Of a stretch of DNA of 64,000 nucleotides, positions 48,386 through 60,128 are shown one piece after another. Origin of the DNA: Halichoerus grypus (Eukaryota; Chordata; Mammalia; Carnivora; Phocidae); NCBI RefSeq assembly GCF_964656455.1, contig NC_135714.1, positions 122,754,131 to 122,818,130 on the forward strand, written 5' to 3'. The notes below the pieces were generated by a model. The model was not told where the DNA came from, made no database searches, and was given only the letters and a program-made list of their open reading frames with translations. Position numbers and translations under genes: made by a program. Position 1 is the stretch's first letter; each line of letters begins with the position of its first letter.

Positions 48386-49460
48386 CTGTGAATATGTAAA
48401 GTGGGACATATGTTAAGATTTTGTCAGCTCTTCCACTTTCTGACTCTGATTAGGCCAAATTTAATTTTTACATGCCAAACAAAAACACTAACACATCCCT
48501 CTCTGCTGGCTTGTGAAGAGGAGAATTTGCCTTACGAAGAGTTGCTTGCTAGGCAAGGAGAAGTTTGGAGACAGAAAGATGGCAGAAGCAAGGAAGGGTT
48601 GGTTGTATGTACATTCTGCTTACGCCTCACCATTGAGAGACATGTTGCTAGGGCCAGGAGGAGGGTCAGATTGAATACCGAGCTTCCTTACTGCACATCA
48701 GGCAACTGGGATTTTCCTATATCATCTTATATTCATCCAAGGCCACTGAGGTGCCCCCTCTCCCAGGATTCTTCGCTTAGCTTCTAATAAAGTCAAGAAT
48801 CAGTACTTGGACACGTGGTGAAGAAGGTGCAATATGCTGGATTGGGTATTAGTAATCACGGAGATGGAAAGGACACACATTTTTTTAGGTTTCTATCTAT
48901 ATTACTCATAAGGCTCTTTTAAAATCAACATAATCACACCTTCCTGGATGATCTATGCACATCCTTATTGTCATAAGATATGTGAATTCACCTACACTGG
49001 CCACAGCTGGTTGGAATAGGTATGGAAATCTAACTCAAATCAGGCCACTAAAGTTCTCTTTCCTAGGAATCGGAACACAGGGATGTTAGTCAAATTCTGT
49101 TGGACTTTTAAGTAGAGAGACTATTTCAGACTAGGCCTGAGACAATCATGTGCACACTAACATAGAGAAAAGAAGAGAGAGAGAGAGAGAGAGAGACAGA
49201 GAAGGGAAAGAGGGAGGAGGGAGAAATTTAGCATATATGGAGGGTCAGTAGAAATTGAGCATTCTGTGACCCCAGAAGAGAGGGAGTGAATGACCTCATT
49301 TATTGACTTTCAGTCCCTGGTTCCAGTTCTTTGTGAGCCTTGGTTGTATCTCCTATCACTGAGTTCCTTGAAACATTCTTACATTTTTTTCTTTTGCTTA
49401 AATATAAATCATTGAGTTCTGTTGATGGTAACCAAACAATCCGTAACTAAGAAAATAACG
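48386..49460. other. Intergenic sequence without recognised genes; (GA)n tract at about 49170-49198
   Basis: The 128-codon frame at 48401-48787 has no domain resemblance. A closing tctaataaagtcaagaatca could be an LTR polyadenylation region, but I cannot name it. Confidence 0.35.
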
Positions 49461-49464
49461 GCAT

Positions 49465-49575
49465 TGATGTGATAAGCACTGGGTGTTATACGCAACTAGT
49501 GAATCATTGAACACTACATCAAAAACTAATGATGTACTGTATGTTGGCTAACTGAATTTAAATAAAAAAAATAAA
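49465..49575 (+). repeat. L1 3'-end fragment
   Basis: The forward sequence gataagcactgggtgttata, gaatcattgaacactacatc and gatgtactgtatgttggcta matches the final part of the carnivore L1 3' UTR at 62565-62650, followed by an A-rich tail. Confidence 0.88.
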
Positions 49576-51639
49576 AAGAAAGTAATGTTAACACCAACAA
49601 ATCTGAAAGTAGAGGAACACAGTGCAATGTCAAATCCTTTGTGTGTATGCCTCAAAATAGCATATTAAAATCTGTCCTACATTCCATGGTACACTTGAAA
49701 TATGTTTATTCATGATTAGAATTGAAAGAGGGATAATGTATGCTAAATTTAAACGGTGAATATTTATAAGTATAAAACTATAGGGATGAAAGAAGAACTG
49801 ATGATAATCAGGTCATCTTATTTTCCTCCACCTATTTCTTGGGGAGACTATGCCACTCTTATGCAGCACAACACTTAGATTTGAAATATTATTAAATATT
49901 AAAATTTTTAAATTTAATACAGAATTTGGGTTTGGTATTTTCTTTTCTTTTTAAAGTTTTCAGCAGTTATTTCTCAAGTGTTGGAATATTCACCTAGGTG
50001 AAAAGTTGGAACTTCTAAGATAATTTTGTGACTAGGCTCTAATCAATAAATATTTATCGAATGCTTCTTTTGATCCAAGCACATAGTTCTAAGCCCATCT
50101 AGTGTTTAATAAGTTAGGCCACGAGAAGTTGTTTCTAGATAAAAAGCTCAGGAGGAAACAAAGCCAAGGAGACAAGCATGAATTTCCTGTTCATGAGGAG
50201 CAAATTGTATTTGGATTGAGGTATAACTCTATCTGGGTTGAAACAATCTTTTCACCTCCTGTTCAGCCAGCGGGGTAAACCTCTGACCTTGAAATCTAAG
50301 GCACTCAGGAGAACTAAGACTTTCATGAGCTCAAGAGAAGAACTGCAATTTTCAGGATAAGGAAATAAAAACAGTGATTCAGAAAAATCCAAAAGGTAGC
50401 TATGGTTTCTCTTAATGAGAAATCAGCTGGAAATGTGCCTCACTTAAATAAAGCCAAAATGCAGAGTACAAAACATAACATCACAACCAGTAGAATAGAA
50501 GAACCATGCAATTCATGTATGGTTACAATAGATGTAAACGTGCTATTTAGAATTTTAAGGAAAATTGTGGAGTGCAATTTATTGAGATCTTTAACGTAGA
50601 ATAACTTAGCTCCCATAGGATAGAATTCTATTTCCTCTTTTGGTTGTGATCATGTAGGTAAGTGAAAATTAGGAATAGATATCAGAAGATTAATTTTTAA
50701 AGTGTGCTTTCAAAAACTCTAAAGAAAAAATATTTTGTTGTATATATTTCTGAGAGGTGGCATCTGATTATGTTTCTCACTAAGCAATTGCAGTCTGGAC
50801 CACCTACTTTGTCTCGACCAATTTTCCTTAACTGTTCATTGTCTCTCAAAACTTAAGCCTAGTTAATAATGTGTAATTGTTCATATGTGAATAGGATGTG
50901 AATTTTGATATAAGAATAATAAAGTTTGGTGTAATAGACCAGAGAGAAATTACCAGCTGATACAGTGCGTTTTGGTCACCTTCAGTGGTCTAATAATAAT
51001 AATAATAATAATTTCTATTTATTCAGCTTTAGACTTTTAAAAGTCCAATTATATATTTTATAGAATAATGGAGATAAGTGGAGTTACATGCCCTTTACTG
51101 CTCAGATTATATTCCATTGACATGGATAAATTTAATATAAGGTGAAAATAGTAAGAAAAGAGAAGGCAAGGTGGTAGGGAAAAAAGGGAAAACTCAAGTA
51201 ATACTTAAAAGTAACAGCTGGAGGAACGGGATTAGGGAAAAGTCAGAGAATGTTAGCAGTGGCAGGACTTTTATTTATGACTGGTACTGATCTGTTAACT
51301 ATGGTGACCAGCCAGCCGTGGGATAAGCACAGAAACTAGAGTATGCATTTAGAAATTTCTGCAGCAGTTTAACATTGCCATGACACTTTTATTATATTTT
51401 TAAAAGTATATGTTCAAAACAAATTGAGAAAAAGCTTGTTCTTCACTACAAGTAATTTGAGATGTACTGAGCTAGGAAGTCTCGGATATTCTTCCAATAC
51501 TGAGAGGTAAGAGAACATGATTGGGCTCATACCTTTTACCAAAAAAGAGCTGGAAAAAAATATGTGATCTAGCTCTTCTCATTTTCTTTCTTAAAAGTGT
51601 ACCTGTAGGTACGAAAAGGAAATACAGTCAATGATATGG
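49576..51639. other. AT-rich intergenic sequence, (AAT)n microsatellite at about 50990-51012
   Basis: No gene is recognised. The 65-codon frame at 50402-50599 has no signature. An L1 3'-end-like tail (ttgtacacctgaaaccaaca) lies just beyond, at 51640-51775. Confidence 0.4.
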
Positions 51640-51824
51640 TCATAGTGTTGCACGGTAACAGATGGGAGCAACACCTGCGGTGAGCATGGCAGAGCAGAAA
51701 GACTTGTTCAACCACCATGTTGTACACCTGAAACCAACATAACATTGTGTCAACTATACTTCAGTAAAAACATTTTTAATTGTACCTCTGTGTGTATTCT
51801 CATAGTTCTGCTTTGCTATTCAGA

Positions 51825-52470
51825 TAGAAACTCTCCAACTTAAAAGTGATACTTCTTTGTGGCAGATACAAGATATTTTTTGCTGAGTTTTGTAAATTAG
51901 CTTTATATCTTGTGCTGTGCTAAATTCCTTTATTAATTTTGGTTGTTTCTTATATTCCTTATAATTTTTTATGTAAACAATTAAATCTGAAAATAGAAGG
52001 TTTTCTTTCTTTCTTTCTTCTGCCTTCCCTTCCCTTGCCTTGCCTTGCCTTGCCTTGCCCTGCCTTGCCTTCCCTTGCCCTGCCTTGCTCTGCCTTGCCC
52101 TGCCCTGCCCTGCCCTGCCCTGCCTTGCCTGGCCTTGCCTTCCATTTTTATTTTTATGAATTTTTGTCTTTTTCTTGCCTTATTGGAAGAGTTAGGGCAA
52201 GGTTGAGTGGAGGTAGAAAAAATGGGCATTCTTGCCCTGTTTCTATCTCAGGAAGAAATTATTCAATATTTCACTATTAAGTATGACGTTAGCTACTGGT
52301 TTTCTACAGAAAATCTTTTCCAGATTGAGGAAAGTATTTTATTCTGAGTTTGCTGAAAGATTTGTTTTTTTGTCATGAATTAATCAAGGGAATTTTTTTC
52401 ACCTATTGAATTGATCATGTGGTTTTTCTTTTTAAAATCTGTTAATATGTTAAGTTATCTTTTTTTACAA
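51825..52470 (-). repeat. Old L1 ORF2 fragment carrying a pentanucleotide satellite
   Basis: Reverse-orientation L1 blocks include tgggcattcttgccctgttt, gatgttagct-like tatgacgttagctactggtt and gaattgatcatgtggttttt. The satellite at 52019-52140 splits the homology. Confidence 0.75.
52019..52140. repeat. (TGCCT)n/(TGCCC)n pentanucleotide satellite
   Basis: About 23 units alternate tgcct, tgccc and tccct. Because the period is not a multiple of three and the units lack stops, frames stay open on both strands (51939-52280 + and 52229-51981 -), giving false coding calls. Confidence 0.95.
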
Positions 52471-52674
52471 CTAGAATCCAACTTGATTGTTACAACCAAT
52501 TTTTATTGACAGAGTAGAATCTTTTTAAAAAGATACATTCCTTCAGAAAAAAAAGGATCAATTTCTTCATTTAATCAATGGTTAAAGGCCTTATTAAACA
52601 GAAGTAAAGCAAAACATCACAGGACAAATTTTACCTAAGTTAACAGTAGTAAAAAAATACAGAAATGAAATTTT

Positions 52675-52855
52675 AAATTAAAAAAATATATAAACTTTAT
52701 TTATTTATATATTGTTATATACTTATATAAAATATATAAATTATTAAAATTATAAATAATTATATATTATAATATGTTATAATACATAATATATAAATAT
52801 ATGTATATATTTTAAAGACTATACATATATAAATATATATGTATATATTTTAAAT
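52675..52855. repeat. AT-rich low-complexity tract
   Basis: The tract is dominated by tata, aaat and ttat runs and adjoins the T-rich tail of the next SINE. Confidence 0.85.
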
Positions 52856-53034
52856 ACTTTATTTATTTATTTATTTGAGAGAGAATATGAGCAGAGGGAG
52901 GACAGAGGGAGAGGGACAATCAGACTGCCCTGGGTGTGGAGCCCCGTTGCAGGGCTGGATTCCCCGGCCCTGAGATCAGGACCTGAGCCGAAATCAAGTC
53001 TGATGCTTAACGACTGAGCCAGCCAGATGCCCCC
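52856..53034 (-). mobile_element. Can-SINE, diverged
   Basis: Reverse orientation with gagagagaatatgagcagag, atcaggacctgagccgaaa and gactgagccagccagatgcc. No clear target site duplication can be defined in the AT-rich flank. Confidence 0.88.
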
Positions 53035-56000
53035 CAATGGTGTATTTTAAACTTCAAATACTTCGTATCATGGAAACTGACCTACATGTACAAAAGCTCC
53101 TAAATACAGTAGAGTCAAAACATTTCCTCTTTGTAGATTCCAACCATTTGTAGTTATCTCAGTACAGGTACATGCAGGGAACAATGTCAGATTATTGGAC
53201 CAAAAAAATGTCACTCTGTCACTACCTACATGTAAATAGCAGCCCACTACAAGCACAACAATGGCAGGTATGCACTCTTGTCTGTCTTTCCTGCCACTTT
53301 TGCAGGATCTTTTCCAGGTCATGAAGCTAGTTTATATAGATACAAAGGTTTCAACCTGTTCTTTAAAGTTCCTTTTGAAATTTAACTAACAGGAGCACCT
53401 ACAATTCAAATCAGTCAGCTTTTTCTTACTCTTCGCTAATTAGCACATATACGATATATAATATTTTTAATTTTAAAATATAAACTTTATTTCTTTGAGA
53501 AGTTTGATGTTCATAGCAAAATTAAGAGGAAAGTGCAGAGATTTCTCATATAGCTCCTCTCCCTCTCTTCTCCCCCCACCCCACATAGCCTCCTCCATGA
53601 TCAACACCCTCCCCCCCAATGCTGTATTTGTTACAATTGATGAACTTACACTGACACATCACTACCACCCAAAGACCATAGTTTATATTAGTTATTAATT
53701 TTTAAAACATCCTATCAGTGTTCTATTAAAGTGATTAATGGCATTCATAACACCATTAATGGGTAAGATGTAAACAAAACATGCCTACATTCAGGAGTTA
53801 TTATTTGAGATAAATAATTTAGAGAACAATTTTTCATAACTAGAAAAGCCATAGGATTCATACTGAACACAGCATGATGATATTTTATCCCTGCTGTTTT
53901 ATAATATCAGTAGTATACTAAGTGCATCAAGTATAGTAAAGAGGGGAAAGCAGATTTCAGGACAGAAACCTACTAACAATTTAAGTTTTGGATGTCCCTA
54001 ACACAAAAGATTATTTTCTATGCCCATTATATATTTTTTTCCATTCAAATGGTACAAATCTTTCATCCCTTTCATACTATGATGGAGAAATGAAATTTTC
54101 TAGTGTAAAAATATCTGTTCAAAAATCTAACTTATCTTATAATATATGCTATTAATTTCAGTTTTCAAGTATTTAAGTAATGTTAATTGAAGTAATTTCT
54201 TTTTTAGTAACACATTTATAGACTGAGCTTCAAAGACAGGGAAAAATAACTTAAAATAATGGATATACTTTTCTCTTCAAAGATTTAAAATCCAATACAA
54301 CATTGTAATCACAGAGGTGGTATGCCATAGGAAATAAAAAGAAAACAAAATGATTCACTATCACTAATGTTTTCTTTAAAAAAAAAAATGGACAAAAACA
54401 AGCAAAATGTTTTGACTTAATGTGTCCCCAAAGGACACTCTAAAATTTAACTAAAGAAGAAAGAAAGAAAGATAAAGAAGAAAAATCAGAACAAGTCCAT
54501 TTCATAACAAAGATGAGGTTGCTTTACTACATACTTATAATTCTTTTTTCCTCTGTGCATAATAATTACCAGCACTTGCCTTCTTTTCTGTAAAGTAGTG
54601 CAAATTGCTACCAATAACAAAACTCTCCTCCTAGTATAGAACATTGTTAACTTTTTCTGTCAACTGAATGACTGGTTAATATTGAAAGCTTAAGCCTATG
54701 TCACTTTGGACTGCAGTAAAAATGCTTATTGAAAGCAATTTAAGGTAGGAAAACAAACTATTAGATAATATTTTTATTTATATTACCGAGTAGGGAATTC
54801 ATAAAATCATACAGAAATCTGCATGCAACCTAAAATAAATGTCTGTATAATTTTAAAAGTTGAGGTTTCTAACATTTCAGAAAATGTTCTTTTCTTTAAA
54901 CCTGGAAGGTTTATCAATATATATTTATGAAGTTAAAATGAAGTTAAGATAAATATTTTGGTTCAGCAAAAATGGAAATAGCTGTAAATAAGAGATTACT
55001 TACGTTTTTCTATCTTTTACAATCCCCTAATGAATGATTTTATTTAGAGAAGCCAATGAGATATGCCTAAGTTGAACTAAGAGTTATTATTATCACATGT
55101 CTTATATACATGGGATTTAGATTCACACTGAGATATGTACCATTTCAAGACTTTTCTTCGGTATAAAAATGTTAATAACTGAAAATAAAAAAGGTAATAC
55201 TTCAGTTTGTAATCATTAGATTATATTTTAAATTTATTTTAGCTTAGACTCATGACTCAAAGAATGGAGATCTATTAATGTAACAGTGTGTTAATTGATT
55301 GCTTTCAGAATCTAACCTCACAAAAATGAATGGCCAACTCAAGAAGCAACACCATATTAGGCACCGCAAGTCTGTATAAATAAGTACAGACATTAACATA
55401 AAAACCAATAAACCTTATTTCCGGTTCCCGTTATCCCACCGTGCAGCCAGAACTATTGGCTGTTTCCAGTCCAAAACCAAAGAGCTGGGTCACTTCTGAC
55501 AGATAAATTTCTACAAGAGGAAAGGGAATGCAAAGCAATATACAATCAAATATATTCAAGATAAAATTTACACTAATCTGTTGATTTTTATTTATACTCT
55601 TTTATATACATCCCAGGAAAACCTAGTTGATGAGTTTTGTGCTCATTGATTTCAGATAATCATTTATGACTACATCTCTGATTTTCAGAAGATGGTGGAA
55701 GCATGGGATTGGAAGGGAAAAAAAATCAAATATCACTGTGAGATAAGATTGTATAAATATATAAGGAAAAAAGGGAACAAGATTGATTATGGCTGGTTAA
55801 ATATGTAATCATGTACCACTTCTAACAACCGTTTTCATATCTACAAATTGGACTTACTACCAGTTATTAAGTCAAGCATTCAAGCTCTTTAACTTAACAT
55901 AAAAAGGCAAGAGATATTTCGGCAAGCCTCAGTGCAAATTAGAGGAATATTTTAAAAAGACTGTTGAGATTTATATTTTTTAGAATCTCTTAAGTGGTCA

Positions 56001-57159
56001 ATATAAAGAGCAACAATATGAACCTATTACTAACCTGCACCATGATCCCAAAACCTGTACAGAAACTATGAACATCTTAACACTAAAAACACACAAAATC
56101 TCACCAAAGAGTAGGAACGGTGTCTTAAACATCTCACTTTGTTCCTAACAACATGCATACTCCCAGGGCTAACATGAGAACTATTATTCACTGTTATAGT
56201 CACCTTTACACAAATCTCTCTGAAAAGCCTACAACAATATCACAACTGGCCTATGCCCAGTCTACTGGTAATGGCTCAGTGAATCTCTATTCAAGATGAT
56301 TTAAGAAAGACTATGGAGTAAGGTAGAAAAAGGCTCACCCCCTCACCTAGTTCTCCGAGGTATACTGTCATACTTTAAGAGATTGGTAAGCAAAAAAATT
56401 AAGGCTGTTACATATTCTTCATGGTTCTATAAAAATGTTTCACCAATAGATGAAAATTCCACCAAAAACACATTTTCAAGTTCATTCTAACACTACAAAA
56501 GTTGTTTAATTGATTCCACTCATTTAGTCAACTAGGCAAAATTCTATTGATTCTGTAGTAAAATGGTTTATAAAAAGAAAAGGGAACATTTATAACATTG
56601 GGGAATTAGAAAAACAATCTTGTTTTAACACTGCTATAGACACAAACAGATTCTAACATTCTATTTATGTAACTAGAATTTGCCATTTAAAATGGCATTT
56701 AGCTGTTTGTAGTTACATTATTAGCTTTAAACATCTTGAAATAATCGAAGTATTTTAAAACACTTGTCTGAGAATATAAGTCATTTGGTATAATATGCCA
56801 AACTCCTATAAAATTTCTCAGAGAATAAATTCACAGCTGTATATTTTGAATATACATATCCATTAAGTCAAATTTGCATATGGGCACTCATGACTGAAAT
56901 GCAAAGCATGCCAGACTGATTTTCAAACTATGACTATTGAACTCTACACATCAATTTCTGAAACTTGATGTCTACTTATTTATACCAGAGATCTAACTTC
57001 CTTCAAATACCAATTGCCTCCCCCTTATCCCCAAACAAAATAAAAAATACACCTAAAAACAAGATAAAACAAAACAAAAGCCCTCTATCATAAGTATTTA
57101 TTTCACATTTTGTTATATCCGATTTTAACTATAGAACAAAATCTAGAATATCTAAGTTA
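53035..57159. other. Repeat-poor AT-rich stretch, candidate retrocopied 3' UTR (see ETNK1 pseudogene)
   Basis: Over 4 kb no Can-SINE is seen and only one old L1M piece (about 53470-53700, reverse; tgctgtatttgttacaattg). The rest is AT-rich unique sequence with no coding frame. A more balanced patch occurs at 55410-55520 (ttccggttcccgttatccca). The stretch lies 3' of the ETNK1 retrocopy in its sense (minus) and may be its long 3' UTR, but I cannot verify this against the parent gene. Confidence 0.35.
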
Positions 57160-57171
57160 AAAAGCATTTTT

Positions 57172-57366
57172 TAAAAGATTTATTTATTTATTTATTTAAC
57201 AGAGATAGAGAGAGAGCCTAAGAAGGCAGAGCGGCAGACAGAGGGAGAGGGAGAAGCAGGCTCTCCACCGAGCTGGGAGCCCAATGTGGGGCTCGATCCC
57301 AGGACCCTGAGATCATGACCTGAGACGAAAGCAGCCGCTTAACCGACTGAGTCACCCAGGCGCCCC
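57172..57366 (-). mobile_element. Can-SINE with about 12-bp target site duplication
   Basis: The reverse-orientation copy is flanked by aaaagcattttt at 57160-57171 and 57369-57380. Confidence 0.93.
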
Positions 57367-57474
57367 TGAAAAGCATTTTTGATTAGAAACTATTTGACAT
57401 AGTAAACTTTTAAAAACTGAAACTTACAACCTAAATGACCATATTTAGTATATGGAATCATCAATACAGTGCAG

Positions 57475-57576
57475 AACCCGACATGGGGTTCAATCTTACA
57501 GCCCTGAGACCATACATAACCTTAGCTGAAATCAAGAGTTGGACACAGAACCAAATGAGCCACCCAGGCGCCCCTA
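57475..57576 (-). mobile_element. Truncated Can-SINE
   Basis: Only the head half of the element is present, in reverse: gacatggggttcaatcttac, cctgagaccatacataacct and gagccacccaggcgcccc. The tail and GA-rich part are missing. Confidence 0.82.
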
Positions 57577-57720
57577 AAAGAAATGTTTTTCAATATTCAA
57601 TTCAAAAAGACATACCACCAACATAGAAGGTAAATGTATTTCATTCTCCCAAACACATATTTTTATATAAGTATCCTCAATTATCTATGCAAGAGACTGA
57701 TATTTCAAGAATAAATTCAT

Positions 57721-58030
57721 GGGGTGCCCAGCTGGCTCAGTAGGGAAAGCATGTGACTCTTGATCTCAGGGTCGCGAGCTCAAGCTCCAGGTTGGGTGAA
57801 GAGCTCACTTAAAAAAAAGAGAAAGGGGGGGCTGGATAGCACAGTCAGTTAAGTGGCCGACTCTTGATTTTGGCTTAGGTCATGATCTCAGGGTTCTGGG
57901 ATCAAGGTCCAAGTCGGGCCCCATGCTCAGTGGGGAATCTGCTTGAGGATTTTCTCCCTCCCTCTCCCTCTGCTCTTCCCCCAGCCCCTGCTCTCTCTCT
58001 CTCTCCCTCAAATAAATAAATCTTTAAAAA
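57721..58030 (+). mobile_element. Two Can-SINEs head to tail (57721-57820 truncated, 57827-58030 full)
   Basis: The first unit starts ggggtgcccagctggctcag and stops after gaagagctcacttaaaaaaaa. The second starts gggctggatagcacagtcag and runs to aaataaataaatctttaaaa. aagaataaat occurs at 57707-57716 and 58031-58040, so both may have arrived as one dimeric insertion or as successive insertions. Confidence 0.85.
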
Positions 58031-58489
58031 AAGAATAAATATGAATCTTACTTACAGTGCATTAAGATTACAATGTTTACACTGAACACCTAGAATGTGT
58101 ACTATAATTAAAGTAAAACTAAAAAATTTATTTTAGAATACTCTCATTGCTTACATTCAACAAACATAAAACAGATGAAAGTCACAGAATCATGTTAAAT
58201 TCATAATAATTTACATATAACATAGATTAAATTATCAAAGAAAGGATTAAACTGGCATCTTCATAGCTCTTTGTAGATTCAACATTTCTATGCCTCCACA
58301 TACTGATAGCAGTAAGCATATTTCTTGACATCATTCAATGTATTTAAAAAAATTGACTGTATAGAAGCCATAATTTATAAAGCAAGGTAACCAAGTGAAA
58401 TAACAATTTTCATTAATATTGGCTTTTTAGAATTTCTTAAGAAAAGATATACAAGGATTGCTCAGCTGCCTATGAATAATTAAATTTCT
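58031..58489 (-). other. Likely proximal 3' UTR of the ETNK1 retrocopy
   Basis: AT-rich sequence directly follows the retrocopy stop codon in its sense direction, with no repeat signature until the SINE pair. Continuity with the coding remnant makes 3' UTR origin probable. Confidence 0.5.
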
Positions 58490-59640
58490 TTACTTAAGCA
58501 CTTTTAATACAGTAACCGCAGGCTTCATTTTGAAGTTTTTGTTAAAACGAACAATTGCTCACTCAGGGAAATCACCCTCAGTAGTGGGGTATTTGGCTTG
58601 AATCACAGCCCATGATTCCTAAAGATATGAGAAGCCAGTGACTTGAATAAAGAGTATTTCTACCCTCCTTTTCAGTAACTTCTGTCTCAAAGCCCTTATA
58701 TTCTTTGTAGACTTCAAGGTAAGGATGCAGCCACTGACCCTGGAGTTCCCTGTCTGGATAGAGAATATAGTCTACATCACTTGCACCTACAAATTCACTG
58801 AAATGATTTCTAATATCATGTAGCAGGTAGTTGTGTCAAGAATTTTGTAATCAACGAGCTGTATGTCACCTTGTTTCTTGCTGTAGATTCTATTCTTACA
58901 CAATAGCTCATTACGGCAAAGCACAGCTAGTAATTTCCGGTTGGAAAGATTCTCCTTGAAATAAGTCATCTCCTCCTGAAGACTGAGGGCTTCGTATATT
59001 ACTTAGGAACATGTTATTAATGTCTTTATCTGCAAATGCTGTAGGAATGAGAGAGAAATATATTCCCACCTGTAGCCATAGATTAGATTTGGGAATCCAA
59101 CCATTGAGTGCATGACTAGTATGGATTTTAGCAAGCTGATGAGCTATTCGCCTGAAAAAGGCTGAGTTGCAGATGCATTTTTGATCCAATGTTTTTCTCT
59201 GTATAACTTTATAGCATAGTTCATTACAAGGTACAGTAGAACTGTGGTGCACAGCTATGAGCTTGCAACACTCAAAACCTCTTCACTTCCTCATCTCACC
59301 AACTAACAAGTCAGGCTTACTGTGATTAACTTCTCACCAGGACTGAATCTTCCATTATATTACCCACATCACAGCCAGGAAATTTGTGATTTCATCTATA
59401 AAGATGTGCAGGTCCCCTCCTGGGTGGGTGTGTGTGGGGGGGGGTCCCCCTGTGGCCACAGGTGTTGAAGGTGGTTTAGAGATCCTCCTGGCAGCTCTAT
59501 TCCTTCTGATCCTGAATCGTGATGTTCAACTTGAGCACCTCCAGGGAGCCCATTGATGTAACTGTCAGCAGTCCAGGAGACAATAGAGACCACTGTACAG
59601 AAAGTGACAAAAACCAGGGTGGGTGCTGACTAGCTGGCAG
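58490..59640 (-). pseudogene. ETNK1: Processed pseudogene of ethanolamine kinase 1 (ETNK1)
   Basis: Minus-strand translation in successive frames follows ETNK1 in order. There is an N-terminal piece like GSLEVLKLNITIQDQKE (about 59545-59497) and a LNHLQHLWPQGDP block. Then come FFRRIAHQLAKIHTSHALNG, WIPKSNLWLQVG with YFSLIPTAFADKDIN, and an LLCKNRIYSKKQGDIQLVDY stretch. The end is DVDYILYPDRELQGQWLHPY, YKEYKGFETEVTEKE, then FKMKPAVTVLKVLK and a stop at 58490-58492. The parent phosphorylates ethanolamine in the cytosol, the first step of phosphatidylethanolamine synthesis. All these blocks, which lie in several exons of the parent, are contiguous here, so it is a retrocopy. Many stops and frameshifts, plus loss of the catalytic HND segment (reads ALCRNELLC), make it non-functional. 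Confidence 0.88.
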
Positions 59641-59699
59641 ATACTTTTGTCCTGTGACTTCCTGAGAGACTCCAAGCATCTGATGCCTTCTGTTTAGGT

Positions 59700-59910
59700 G
59701 TTTACAATTTAGGATCTCACGTTAGTTTACTCCAAATCACTGCTCCAAAGCTGGTTAATATTCACCTCCTTTCCTCTCTATAGGATCAATAAAGATGTTT
59801 TTGTCCTCAAATTTTAGGCTTTGAGGTTGTGGCTGTGGCTCTGGTTTCACTGATGATAGGATATTCTTTGCTTTCCCCTGTTCAGTTTGTTTCTTATTGA
59901 TACTATGGCT
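59700..59910 (-). other. Short coding-like minus-strand stretch upstream of the ETNK1 retrocopy, unidentified
   Basis: About 50 codons are open in reverse (KKQTEQGKAKNILSSVKPEP ... SLKFEDKNIFIDPIERKG) before a stop near 59775. It has protein-like composition, but I do not recognise a family. It could be part of a second retrocopy or chance. Confidence 0.25.
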
Positions 59911-59987
59911 AAGAGAGGAATTTTAAAAACCTTTACTAGGGCCTCACCCAGATGAAAACTCAGGTAGTGTTTTCTTAATACAAAGCA

Positions 59988-60128
59988 GCAGTTCTCAATT
60001 CTGGCTGCACATTAGACTTGGAGGCCCTTTCAAAATTCCAGGGACCCAACTACATGCCAGGCCTTTAAACCAGAACATTTGGAGTTAGACCTAGGCATCA
60101 GCCATTTAAAAATTTTCCAAGTGATTCT
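59988..60128. repeat. Fragment of a non-autonomous DNA transposon (MER/hAT-type)
   Basis: The segment agcagttctcaattctggct, gcacattagacttggaggcc, ttccaagtgattctaatg has the familiar layout of a medium-reiterated hAT element with related ends. The subfamily is uncertain. Confidence 0.55.

Noticed and set aside
48401..48787. 128-codon frame as a possible gene
   Set aside because: No family resemblance and no sign of conserved codon use; sequence is most likely an unassigned repeat.
51939..52280. 113-codon plus frame and overlapping 82-codon minus frame
   Set aside because: Both are produced by the pentanucleotide satellite and lie inside an old L1.
58787..59252. Overlapping 60- and 113-codon minus frames as real genes
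   Set aside because: They are frame-shifted pieces of the ETNK1 processed pseudogene.
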